Shown here piece by piece: positions 17,391 to 25,142 of a DNA stretch of 64,000 bases (its first letter is position 1; every line of letters begins with the position of its first letter). The translations under genes and the position numbers were made by a program. A model generated the notes under the pieces. The model worked only from the letters and a program-made list of their open reading frames with translations. It did not search any database and was not told the DNA's origin. Origin of the DNA: Acidovorax sp. (GTDB taxonomy: Bacteria > Pseudomonadota > Gammaproteobacteria > Burkholderiales > Burkholderiaceae_C); NCBI GenBank assembly GCA_031277855.1, contig JAITLO010000036.1:1-64000 (forward strand), in the 5' to 3' direction.

Positions 17391-17500
17391 CCCACAACGA
17401 TCAGACAGCGCTTGAGGCGCGGCGTCTCGCCCGCCGGCAGTACTTTGGTACGGCCAGGGCGAGCAACAAAGCTTGAAGCGCTGTCTGAGCACCGCCATAC
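17391..17500 (-). repeat. about 100-base imperfect palindromic repeat, copy B
   Basis: The arms CAGACAGCGCTT (17402-17413) and AAGCGCTGTCTG (17476-17487) are exact inverses. Inner GGGCGAG-type arms and GTAC-TTTG-GTAC make a long foldback. It is the reverse-oriented homologue of copy A at 11766-11866. Confidence 0.75.
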
Positions 17501-17537
17501 GGGTGACTCGCCCATCTACTTTCAGAAAAGGATACGT

Positions 17538-17957
17538 ATGAGCGATTCTCTGCGGCGGCCGCGTTCGCTGTGCATGGCCATTGCCGAAAAACTGCGCCAA
17601 CGCATCCTGGCACATGAGTGGGCGCAGGGCACATCGCTCAACGAGGCCGACATTGCCCGTGGCTACGGCGTCAACCGCGCGCCGGTGCGCGAGGCGCTCA
17701 AGCTGCTGTGCCATGACGGCCTGCTGCAAGCCCATCCACACCATGGCATGACGGTGGCCGTGCCCAGTGCCGCACAGCTGCGCGAGGCACAGGCGCTGCA
17801 GCAGTGGCTGGGTCGCTTTGTGTGCGAGCAGGGCAGCGGCCTGCCCGATAACAGCCTGGCGCATGCCATGCTGCGCATGGCGGAGCAGCGCGTGTGCCTG
17901 AGCCATGTGCCCGGGGCAGCCGCAGGCTGGCCGGCACAGCGCGCCCGTGTAGCGTGA
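17538..17957 (+). CDS. short GntR-family protein (wHTH with truncated FCD region)
   Basis: This 139-residue protein has a complete GntR winged helix at about 10-75 (LNEADIARGYGVNRAPVREA, then LKLLCHDGLLQ). Only about 60 residues remain where an FCD ligand domain normally needs 120-150. The tail ends in a low-complexity stretch (PGAAAGWPAQRARVA). The gene is therefore either truncated by a frameshift or deletion, or a naturally short repressor. It sits between prpC and the prpR-type gene. The reading frame upstream overlaps prpC out of frame, so the ATG at 17538 is the only sensible start. Confidence 0.6.
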   Translation: MSDSLRRPRSLCMAIAEKLRQRILAHEWAQGTSLNEADIARGYGVNRAPVREALKLLCHDGLLQAHPHHGMTVAVPSAAQLREAQALQQWLGRFVCEQGSGLPDNSLAHAMLRMAEQRVCLSHVPGAAAGWPAQRARVA

Positions 17958-18044
17958 AGGGCAGCGGTGCACATCGGCAAAGGCGAAATACGCCATGGTT
18001 TTATGCGGAACAGCGGTGTGCTCCCATGCCAGGGCGCCGCGCAA

Positions 18045-18145
18045 GGGCCTACGCCGGCCGCGCCGCCCCGCTGCGCTGGAGCCGTCTCCCTCCATCGCGT
18101 AGCGATAGAGAGGGGGAAGACGCGCAGCGGCTCAGGGGGAGCCAT
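18045..18145 (-). repeat. gene-end repeat, copy 1 (downstream of prpR-like gene)
   Basis: Read on the minus strand, it starts four bases after the stop codon of the sigma54 activator with CCCCCTGAGCCGCTGCGCGT. It continues through a CCCTCTCT...GGAGGGAG foldback to CAGCGCAGCGGGGCGG. A homologous copy follows the pcp gene at 41158, in the same orientation relative to the preceding stop codon. Confidence 0.7.
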
Positions 18146-18146
18146 T

Positions 18147-20108
18147 TCACTTTTTCATGCGTCGCCACAAGGTGGCGCGGCTGATGCCCAAAATCTCGCA
18201 GGCGCGGCGCTGGTCGCCCTGGACCGACTCCAGCACCGCACGCAGATGGGCCAGCTCGGCCTGGCGTCCAGCCTGTTGCAGGTGGCCGTTCTCGGCGGGA
18301 GGCGGGGGCGTTGCACATTCGGGAAACAGCTCCAGCAGCCTGTGCGTGTCCAGCCGGCCCCGGGCGTCTTGCAGATAGCTGTGGGCGGCCAGCAGGCGCT
18401 CCACCCAATTGTCCAGCTCGCGCACATTGCCGGGCCAGCGGTGGTGGGTGGCCCGCGCCAGCACGGCGTCCAGCAGGTGCGCCAGCGGGGCTGTGCTGTC
18501 ACCTTCCAGGGCCTCGGGGCCAGCCAGGCCCAGGCGGCGTGCCAGCAGGCTGCGGGCCAGCATGGCGACGTCGGCCTGGCCGCGTGCATGCAGGCTGGGG
18601 GCCTTCAGGCGCAGCACGGCCAGGCGGTAGAACAGGTCACGGCGAAACAGTCCGCGCTCCACCTGGGCTGCCAGGTCGGCATGGGTGGCGGCCATCACCC
18701 GCACATCCACGGGCACGGGCACGGTGGCGCCCACGCGCAGCACCTCGCGTTCCTGCAGCACGCGCAGCAGGCGGGATTGCAGCGCCAGCGGCATATCGCC
18801 GATCTCGTCCAGGAACAGCGTGCCCGTGTGGGCAGCCTCGATCAGGCCGGTCTTGCCGCCACGGCGGGCCCCGGTGAAAGCGCCTTCCTCGTGGCCGAAC
18901 AGCTCACTCTCCAGCAGGCTTTCGCTCAGCGCGGCGCAGTTCACGGCCAGAAAGGGCTGGCTGGCGCGCGCGCTGGCGCGGTGCATGCCCTGGGCCAGCA
19001 ATTCCTTGCCGGTGCCGCTGTCACCCTGGATCAGCACCGTGGCATCGCTGGCGGCAAAAGTGTGGGCCAGAGTGCGCAGACCTTCCACGGCGGGGCTGCT
19101 GCCCACAAAGTCTTGCAGCTGCCAGCGCGCGCCCACGCTGCGCTGGCGCTGGCTGGCGCGCAGGCTGCGGTCGGCACGCTGGATCACGGCAGGGTCGCGG
19201 CAGACGACCAGGGCGCCGGTGATTTGTCCGCCTTCGCGCATGGGGGCACGGCGTACCACCAGGGTGCGCGCGGCCAGTTGGATCACATCTTCGCTGCCTT
19301 CCTCGCCGGCCAGGGCTGCACGCATGTCCAGCGCAGGCGCCAGCTGGGCCAGTCGCTGGCCGTGCAGGGCCGCTGCCGGGCTGCCCAGCAGCGCCGCCAT
19401 GTGCGCGTTGATGGCGCGGATGCGGCCCTGGGCATCGACGGCGGCTACGCCGTCCTGCAGCTGGGCCAGCACGCTTTCCAATCGTTGCTGGCGCTCACGT
19501 TCGGCGCGGCGTTGACGGGCCAGCAGCAGCGCATCCTGCAGTGCCTGGCGCACGGCGGCGTCCGAATACAGCAGCACGCTGGCCATGCCGGCCTGCTCGG
19601 CCAGATCGGCCACCAGACCGGGGGCCACCACGGCCTCCACACCGGCCGCCAGCAACTGCTGCACGCAGGCTGGCGCATCCTCCGGGCCGCGGTAGGCAAA
19701 CTGGGCCAGACCCAGGCCGAACAGGGCGTCGAACTGCGCCACCTCGGCGGAGGGCGGGCCGAAAGACACCAGGCCCACACGGCCGGCCTGGCCGCGGGTG
19801 CGCTCGCGCGCCTGGCGCAATGCCTGCAACAGGTCCAGCCCACGCACCTCGACGATGGCCACCGGCATGTCCACGCGCTCACGCAGCCAGGCGCCGCTGG
19901 CGCCGGCCGCCACCAGGGCATCGATGGGCCGGCGCGCGTGCAGGGCCTGCACGGCCTGCACGGCTTCATCGAAGGCAGCGCCGATATGGCTCAGCCTCAC
20001 CTGGCTTGCCCAAGGGCCGGCCAGGCCTTGCATGACCCTGCCGACACGGTGGCGGCCCACGGTGACGATATGGGGCAGGGTGGAGGGCTCGAGGTTTGCT
20101 TTAAACAT
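18147..20108 (-). CDS. prpR: PrpR-type sigma54-dependent transcriptional activator
   Basis: This 653-residue protein has a PrpR_N sensor domain at about 10-180 and a PAS region near 215-320. A sigma54 AAA+ domain at about 330-570 shows Walker A GDSGTGKE and the sigma54 contact motif GAFTGA. A Fis-type HTH closes the protein ([15 protein letters not shown]). In enterobacteria PrpR senses 2-methylcitrate. The gene diverges from a Bug receptor and a lyase; a sigma54 promoter in front of the Bug gene and a palindrome next to the prpR start make that pair its target. The ATG at 20108 was chosen because the PrpR_N pattern starts there. Confidence 0.85.
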   Translation of the reverse strand: MFKANLEPSTLPHIVTVGRHRVGRVMQGLAGPWASQVRLSHIGAAFDEAVQAVQALHARRPIDALVAAGASGAWLRERVDMPVAIVEVRGLDLLQALRQARERTRGQAGRVGLVSFGPPSAEVAQFDALFGLGLAQFAYRGPEDAPACVQQLLAAGVEAVVAPGLVADLAEQAGMASVLLYSDAAVRQALQDALLLARQRRAERERQQRLESVLAQLQDGVAAVDAQGRIRAINAHMAALLGSPAAALHGQRLAQLAPALDMRAALAGEEGSEDVIQLAARTLVVRRAPMREGGQITGALVVCRDPAVIQRADRSLRASQRQRSVGARWQLQDFVGSSPAVEGLRTLAHTFAASDATVLIQGDSGTGKELLAQGMHRASARASQPFLAVNCAALSESLLESELFGHEEGAFTGARRGGKTGLIEAAHTGTLFLDEIGDMPLALQSRLLRVLQEREVLRVGATVPVPVDVRVMAATHADLAAQVERGLFRRDLFYRLAVLRLKAPSLHARGQADVAMLARSLLARRLGLAGPEALEGDSTAPLAHLLDAVLARATHHRWPGNVRELDNWVERLLAAHSYLQDARGRLDTHRLLELFPECATPPPPAENGHLQQAGRQAELAHLRAVLESVQGDQRRACEILGISRATLWRRMKK

Positions 20109-20109
20109 G

Positions 20110-20127
20110 AAATGAATTATTTCATTT
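20110..20127. promoter_or_regulatory. candidate activator-binding palindrome upstream of sigma54 promoter
   Basis: AAATGAA-TTAT-TTCATTT has perfect 7-base arms. It abuts the prpR-like start codon and lies about 120 bases upstream of the sigma54 promoter at 20243. This is the normal distance for an enhancer site, and the position also allows autorepression. Confidence 0.5.
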
Positions 20128-20242
20128 GTGAAGCATGGCGGCCGCGGCCACGGCATGCACACCCTGGCATTGCGTCGACTTGGGATGGAATGGCCAATGA
20201 AATCAATGGCTTGGATTGCCAAGGGTTTTCACTGATTCATGC

Positions 20243-20258
20243 TGGCACAGGCATTGCG
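20243..20258 (+). promoter_or_regulatory. sigma54 (-24/-12) promoter for Bug-lyase operon
   Basis: TGGCACAGGCATTGCG has the invariant GG and GC with exactly ten bases between them and a full TGGCAC. It lies 68 bases before the Bug start codon, opposite a gene for a sigma54 activator. Confidence 0.7.
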
Positions 20259-20325
20259 CTGTGGAGGACACACCGGCGCTACGGCCGGCCTACACACCAG
20301 ACATAGCAAATAGGAGAACCAGTCC

Positions 20326-21303
20326 ATGTCCATTTCCCGTCGCTCCGTGATGCACACCACCGCGCTGCTGGCCGCCCTGGCCGCCATCGGCAGTGCCCAG
20401 GCCGCAGACAACTGGCCCAGCCGGCCCATTCGCTTCATCGTGCCGTTCTCGGCCGGTGGGGCCAATGACTTGCTGGCACGCTCGGCTGCCGAAGGCGCAT
20501 CCCGTGTGCTGGGCCAGCCCATCGTGGTGGAAAACCGCCCCGGTGGCGGTGGCACCGTGGGTGCCGATCTGGTGGCCAAGTCCCAGCCCGATGGCTACAC
20601 CTGGCTGATCAGCGCCGCTGGTGTGATCTCCAACAGCCAGATCAAAAAGCGCATGCCATTCAAAGACACGGATTTGCTGCCCGTGGTCATGATCGGCCTG
20701 GCGCCTTCGGTGATCGTGGTGCCCAAGACCGCGCCCTACCAAAACCTGCGTGATTTTGTCGAGGCTTCCAAGCAGGGCGAGGGCTTCAACTTCGCCACGG
20801 CCGGCACCGGCAGCACGCCGCACTTTGTGGCCGAGATGCTGAATGTGAAATACGGCGCCAAGCTGCAGCCCGTGCCCTACAAGAGCGGATCGGAAAGCAC
20901 CACCGCCGTGCTGGGCGGCCAGGTGGAAGGCACCTCCGAGGCCAGCATCATCGCCTTGCCGCACATCTTGAAGGACGGCAAGTTCAAGCCCCTGGCCACC
21001 ACCTGGACCCAGCGCATCTCGGCCTATCCCTCGCTGTCCACCGCCGTGGAGCAGGGCTTTGCGGATCTGCAGATTGCGCACTGGGCCGGCCTGCATGCAC
21101 CCAAGGGCACATCGCCGGCCACCATGGACAAGCTGGCCGCTGCGGTGGACAAGGCCATGCGCGAACCTGCCACCGTGGAAAAGCTCAAGGCCCTGGGCAT
21201 TGAGCCCGTAGGCGGCACACGCGCCGACTTCATCAAGTTCACCGACGCCGAGCGCCAGCGCCTGGGCGAGATCGTCAAGGCCGCCAAGATGCAGGAGCAG
21301 TAA
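20326..21303 (+). CDS. Bug/TctC-family periplasmic solute receptor
   Basis: This 325-residue protein has a signal peptide of about 26 residues ending GSAQAADN. Bug features follow: WPSRPIRFIVPFSAGG, VVENRPGGGGTVGADL and FATAGTGSTPHF. It is the first gene after the sigma54 promoter and is followed 102 bases later by a lyase of the methylisocitrate lyase family. It therefore probably binds a methylated or short-chain di- or tricarboxylate. No TctA or TctB genes are in the window, so the membrane partner must be shared or elsewhere. Confidence 0.85.
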   Translation: MSISRRSVMHTTALLAALAAIGSAQAADNWPSRPIRFIVPFSAGGANDLLARSAAEGASRVLGQPIVVENRPGGGGTVGADLVAKSQPDGYTWLISAAGVISNSQIKKRMPFKDTDLLPVVMIGLAPSVIVVPKTAPYQNLRDFVEASKQGEGFNFATAGTGSTPHFVAEMLNVKYGAKLQPVPYKSGSESTTAVLGGQVEGTSEASIIALPHILKDGKFKPLATTWTQRISAYPSLSTAVEQGFADLQIAHWAGLHAPKGTSPATMDKLAAAVDKAMREPATVEKLKALGIEPVGGTRADFIKFTDAERQRLGEIVKAAKMQEQ

Positions 21304-21405
21304 GCCGCTTTCCCAGGCATGCGGCATGGCCGCCTGCCTTTTCTTTTACGGGCGTGCTGCTGCGGCAGTGCTTCCGCCTTTTTTCACAACCACAGCATGT
21401 ACTCC

Positions 21406-22266
21406 ATGAGCACCCAGCAAAAACTCAAGCAACTCATCAACGAGCGCCGCGGCGTCATCGTGCCTGGCGCATTCAATGCCATGTCGGCCCGTGTGGTGGC
21501 CGACCAGGGATTTGAAGCCATTTATGTGACCGGCGCCGGCGTGACCAATATGTGGTTTGGCCTGCCCGACCAGGGATTTATGGGCCTGACCGATATTGCC
21601 GACCACACGGCACGCATCCGCGAGGCTGTGGACCTGCCTCTGATCGTCGATGCCGACACCGGCTTTGGCAATGCCCTCAACACCTACCACGCCGTGCGCA
21701 CGCTGGAGCGTGCGGGCGCCGACTGCATCCAGCTGGAAGACCAGGTATCGCCCAAGCGCTGCGGCCATTTCAACGGCAAGGAAGTGATCGAAACCAGCGA
21801 GATGGTGGGCAAGATCAAGGCCGCCTGCGATGCCCGTCGTAATGCCGACACCCTCATCATGGCCCGCACCGATGCGGCAGCCATCCACGGTTTTGACGCG
21901 GCGGTGGAACGCGCCCAGTGCTATGCCGAAGCCGGTGCCGACATGCTGTTTGTAGAGGCCGTGACCAGCGCAGAGCAAATCCGTGCCCTGACCCAGCGCC
22001 TGAAAACGCCCCAGCTGATGAACATGGTGATTGGCGGCAAGACCCCCATCACCAGCACCGAGGAGCTGGCCGAGATGGGCTTTAGCATCGTGCTCTACGC
22101 CAATGCCACGCTGCAAGGCGCTGTGGCCGGCATGCAGCGCGCGCTGGGCGCGCTCAAGACCGAGCGCCACCTTCAGGAAGACCCGGCCCTGGTCGTGCCC
22201 TTCGCCGAGCGCCAGCGCCTGGTGTGCAAGCCGGAATGGGATGCGCTGGAGCAGCGCTACAAGTGA
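21406..22266 (+). CDS. isocitrate lyase/PEP mutase-family lyase (possible PrpB analogue)
   Basis: This 286-residue TIM-barrel protein contains the catalytic cysteine motif KRCGH (SPKRCGHFNGK). That motif marks the C-C lyases of the family, such as methylisocitrate lyase and dimethylmalate lyase, rather than PEP mutases. The Mg-binding VDADTGFGN is also present. It is clearly more distant from classical PrpB than an orthologue should be. No other PrpB is in the window, so it may cleave 2-methylisocitrate or a related acid imported by the upstream Bug protein. The ATG at 21406 (MSTQQKL) was chosen; 21397 is possible. Confidence 0.8.
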   Translation: MSTQQKLKQLINERRGVIVPGAFNAMSARVVADQGFEAIYVTGAGVTNMWFGLPDQGFMGLTDIADHTARIREAVDLPLIVDADTGFGNALNTYHAVRTLERAGADCIQLEDQVSPKRCGHFNGKEVIETSEMVGKIKAACDARRNADTLIMARTDAAAIHGFDAAVERAQCYAEAGADMLFVEAVTSAEQIRALTQRLKTPQLMNMVIGGKTPITSTEELAEMGFSIVLYANATLQGAVAGMQRALGALKTERHLQEDPALVVPFAERQRLVCKPEWDALEQRYK

Positions 22267-22281
22267 GCGTGTGGGGCTGAG

Positions 22282-22318
22282 GCAGCGCTGCAAAAGGCCA
22301 GGGCCTTGGCAACGCTGC
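22282..22318. terminator. stem-loop between convergent genes
   Basis: An outer stem GCAGCG (22282-22287)/CGCTGC (22313-22318) encloses an inner AAGGCC-AG-GGCCTT stem at 22294-22307. It lies between the lyase stop and the Bug stop and is a plausible bidirectional terminator. Confidence 0.45.
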
Positions 22319-22341
22319 GCCAGATCGGAAAGGGCTTGAAA

Positions 22342-23301
22342 TCAGTCCAGCGTGATCTGGTTTTCTCGGATGATGCGCTCAAAAAGCAGGTCATCGTTTT
22401 GAATCTGCAGCGCGAAGTCCTGCACGCTGCCGCTGTAGGGAATCAGCCCCATGGCATCGATTTGCGCTTGCAGCTCGGGGGTCTTCAGCGTGCGCTGGAT
22501 TTCATCGGCAAAGCGCTGGACAACGGCGGGCGGTGTGCCCGCAGGCATGAAAAAGCCCGTCCACCCCGCCGTGTCCAGCGCGGTGTAGCCCAGCTCCTTG
22601 AAGCTGGGTACGTCGGGCAGGCTGGGCCAGCGATCGGGGCCGGTGGCGGCCAGCAGGCGCAGGCTGCCCTTCATGGTCTGGGCGGCGACCACGTCCAGCA
22701 TGGCGGCCGTGATGTGCTTGCCCATGAGGGCTTGCATCAGCGGTGCCGTGCCTGAAAAAGGCACATGGTTGATGTCGATGCCGGCCTGGCGCGCAAAGGC
22801 CGCACCCTGTATGTGCGGGGTTGTTCCATTGCCATAGCTGCCGTAGTTGTAGGTGCCGGGGCGGGCCTTGGCCAGGGCCACAAACTCCTGGAGATTCTTG
22901 GCGGGAATGTCGGGCTGTATGGCCAGCATCAGCTGACCGCGAATCAGGCGCGTGACCGGTGTCAAATCTCTGGAGACCACATAGGGCTTTTTGGCGAACA
23001 AATGTGGGAACTGCAGGATGGAGGCCAGGTGCAGCAGCACCGTATGGCCGTCCGGTGCAGAGCGCGCCACGAACTGGGTGGCGATGGAGCCACCGGCGCC
23101 GGGCCGGTTTTCCACAATGACGGGCCGCTTCCATGCCTGCTGCAGCTTCTGGGCCAGGCGACGGGCCAGGGCGTCGGCCGTTGCGCCCGGTGCAAAAGGC
23201 ACGACGATCTTCACCATCTGGCTGGGGTGGGCCCGTGCCGTCAGAGCCATGCCTGTACCGGCTGCCAGCAGCATGGCACGACGCGAAATACCTGCTTTCA
23301 T
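22342..23301 (-). CDS. Bug/TctC-family periplasmic solute receptor (last gene of acyl-CoA operon)
   Basis: This 319-residue protein has a signal peptide with a twin-arginine-like start (KAGISRRAMLLAAG). Bug motifs follow: VKIVVPFAPGATADALARRL, VIVENRPGAGGS and YGSYGNGTTPHI. The start MKAGIS has a very good Shine-Dalgarno (AAAGGAGACA). It is the eighth and last gene of a minus-strand operon for acyl-CoA chemistry that also begins with a Bug gene. The operon therefore carries two receptors, perhaps for two related acids. Confidence 0.85.
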   Translation of the reverse strand: MKAGISRRAMLLAAGTGMALTARAHPSQMVKIVVPFAPGATADALARRLAQKLQQAWKRPVIVENRPGAGGSIATQFVARSAPDGHTVLLHLASILQFPHLFAKKPYVVSRDLTPVTRLIRGQLMLAIQPDIPAKNLQEFVALAKARPGTYNYGSYGNGTTPHIQGAAFARQAGIDINHVPFSGTAPLMQALMGKHITAAMLDVVAAQTMKGSLRLLAATGPDRWPSLPDVPSFKELGYTALDTAGWTGFFMPAGTPPAVVQRFADEIQRTLKTPELQAQIDAMGLIPYSGSVQDFALQIQNDDLLFERIIRENQITLD

Positions 23302-23385
23302 CCACTGTCTCCTTTGTATGGGGCGCAGCAAAGCCCGGCGGCAAGCGCTGCTTGCCACCTTGGTCTGATGGGGGAGGGGGCGGTG

Positions 23386-25065
23386 CTAGACCGCTTCTGT
23401 CTGGGCTGCCTGCAGCTCTCGCCACAGAATCTTGCCCGTGCCGGACTTGGGCAGGTGGTCCAGAAAGTCGACCAGGCGCGGAACCTTATAGGCGGCCATG
23501 CGCTCGCGGCTCCAGTCCATGATGTCCTGGGCCGTGACCTTGCCCTGGAACTCGGGCTTGAGCACGAGCAAGGCCTTGACGGTCTCTCCGCGTTTGCGGT
23601 CGGGCACGCCGACCACGCAGGCCTCGTGCACTGCGGGGTGCTCGTACATGGTGTTTTCGACTTCGGCAGGCCAGACCTTGTAGCCCGAGGCGTTGATCAT
23701 GCGCTTGAGCCGGTCGCGCATGAAGAAATAGCCTTCCTCATCTACGCTGGCCAGATCGCCGGTGCGGAAAAAGCGTTTGCCATCACGCTCAAAAAAAGAA
23801 GCTTGGTTGGCTTGCGTATTGCGCCAGTAGCCGTGCATGAGCTGGGGGCCATGGGCTACGAGCTCGCCCACCTCGCCAGCAGCCAGCTCCTGCAGCGTCT
23901 CGGGGTCGACGATGCGGGCATCCACGCCGGGGGTGGCAATGCCCAGGCATTGGCGTTTGCCGTGGTCCAGCGGATTGCCCAGCAAAAAGGAGGCGGTTTC
24001 CGTCATGCCGTAGGCCTCGTTGTAGCTGATGCCAAAACGCTGCTGCAGCATATGGGACACGGGCTCGGGCATGGCAGCTCCCCCGCCCGAGAGCAGATTC
24101 AGGCTGCTGAGGTCGCGGCTCTGGGCCTCTGGGTGGGAGAAGAAGTCGATGAGCATGGCGGGCGGAGCTGCCCAGGTCGAGACGCGGTAGCGCTCTATGA
24201 GCCGGGCGGCCATACCTGCATGCCAGCGCGGCATCATGACCACGGTGGCGCCCAGGGTGGTGGGCACGTTGAGCGTGCCCTGCATGCCCAGCATGTGAAA
24301 CAACGGGGCCACGGCCAGAAACACCGAGTCCATGTGCACGCCGCGCCAGACCTGGGACGAGATATTCGAGGCCAGCACGGTAGCGTGGCTGTGCATGCAG
24401 CCCTTGGGGTGGCCTGTGGTGCCCGAGGTATAGGGCAGCACGCAGAGATCGTCGACGTCTGGGTGCTCGGCAGGCGGTGCCAGCTGCAGGGCCAGGGCTT
24501 CGGTGAGCCCATGCAGGCCGGCTTGCTCCAGTGGCTGGCGTGGCGCAAATACGAGATCGGGCACATCGTCTCGCAGCGCGGCATGTTCGGGCGCTGCGTC
24601 CAGTGCTTCCGAGTAGGCGTGGACCATGATGGCATCCAGCTGCTTGCCATGCAGATGGGGAAGCAGGGCAGGCAGCAACTCCTGGGCGGCGATGGCCACG
24701 CGAGCGCCGCTGTCCTGCAGGTAGTACGCGACTTCGGCCGCTGTGCTCATGGCATTCAGCGGCACCACCACGGCCCCGGCACGCATGATGCCGTAATAGG
24801 CCATGGTGTACTGGGGGCAGTTCTGGCTCATGAGCAAGACCCGGTCCCCCCGCTGCACACCCAGGCGTTGGCAGAGATAGCCGGCCAGAGCCTCGACGTT
24901 GTGCAGCAGCTGTGCATAGCACAGCGGCGTGCCGCAGAAAATCACGGCAGGCTTGTGGGGATAGCGCTGGGCGGCGACTTCCAGGTAATGCGTCAGCGGA
25001 ACGCTGGAGGCGTGCAGCGCTGGCGGCACACCTTTGGGCCAGAACGGTGAGCGGGAACCAGGCAT
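23386..25065 (-). CDS. AMP-forming acyl-CoA ligase (FadD-like)
   Basis: This 559-residue adenylate-forming enzyme has the P-loop YTSGTTGHPKG, the mid-domain YNEAYGMTE and the hinge/ATP-binding TGDLASVDEEGY. The C-terminal catalytic lysine is in PKSGTGKILWREL. It activates a carboxylic acid to its CoA thioester using ATP. The ORF runs on far upstream in frame, over the acyl-CoA dehydrogenase gene, but the ATG at 25065 with a GGAGA site is the correct start. It lies between the acyl-CoA dehydrogenase and the last Bug gene of the operon. Confidence 0.88.
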   Translation of the reverse strand: MPGSRSPFWPKGVPPALHASSVPLTHYLEVAAQRYPHKPAVIFCGTPLCYAQLLHNVEALAGYLCQRLGVQRGDRVLLMSQNCPQYTMAYYGIMRAGAVVVPLNAMSTAAEVAYYLQDSGARVAIAAQELLPALLPHLHGKQLDAIMVHAYSEALDAAPEHAALRDDVPDLVFAPRQPLEQAGLHGLTEALALQLAPPAEHPDVDDLCVLPYTSGTTGHPKGCMHSHATVLASNISSQVWRGVHMDSVFLAVAPLFHMLGMQGTLNVPTTLGATVVMMPRWHAGMAARLIERYRVSTWAAPPAMLIDFFSHPEAQSRDLSSLNLLSGGGAAMPEPVSHMLQQRFGISYNEAYGMTETASFLLGNPLDHGKRQCLGIATPGVDARIVDPETLQELAAGEVGELVAHGPQLMHGYWRNTQANQASFFERDGKRFFRTGDLASVDEEGYFFMRDRLKRMINASGYKVWPAEVENTMYEHPAVHEACVVGVPDRKRGETVKALLVLKPEFQGKVTAQDIMDWSRERMAAYKVPRLVDFLDHLPKSGTGKILWRELQAAQTEAV

Positions 25066-25142
25066 GGCGAATGTCTCCGTGGATATTGTTCTTGGGGGAA
25101 TAGGGCCGGCCCCATGCAGGGCTGTGGCCGGCCTGCAGGGGG

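Noticed and set aside
17967-20306. 779-codon open frame on the plus strand opposite the PrpR-type gene
   Set aside because: It is a shadow of the sigma54 activator on the other strand; composition is His/Gln/Gly-rich and no domain is recognisable.
21406-22266. Annotation as phosphoenolpyruvate mutase or as classical PrpB
   Set aside because: The KRCGH motif indicates a lyase rather than a mutase, but similarity to classical PrpB is too low to assign the symbol.
22765-25050. 761-codon open frame opposite the CoA ligase and Bug genes
   Set aside because: It spans two well-identified genes on the other strand and shows no motif.
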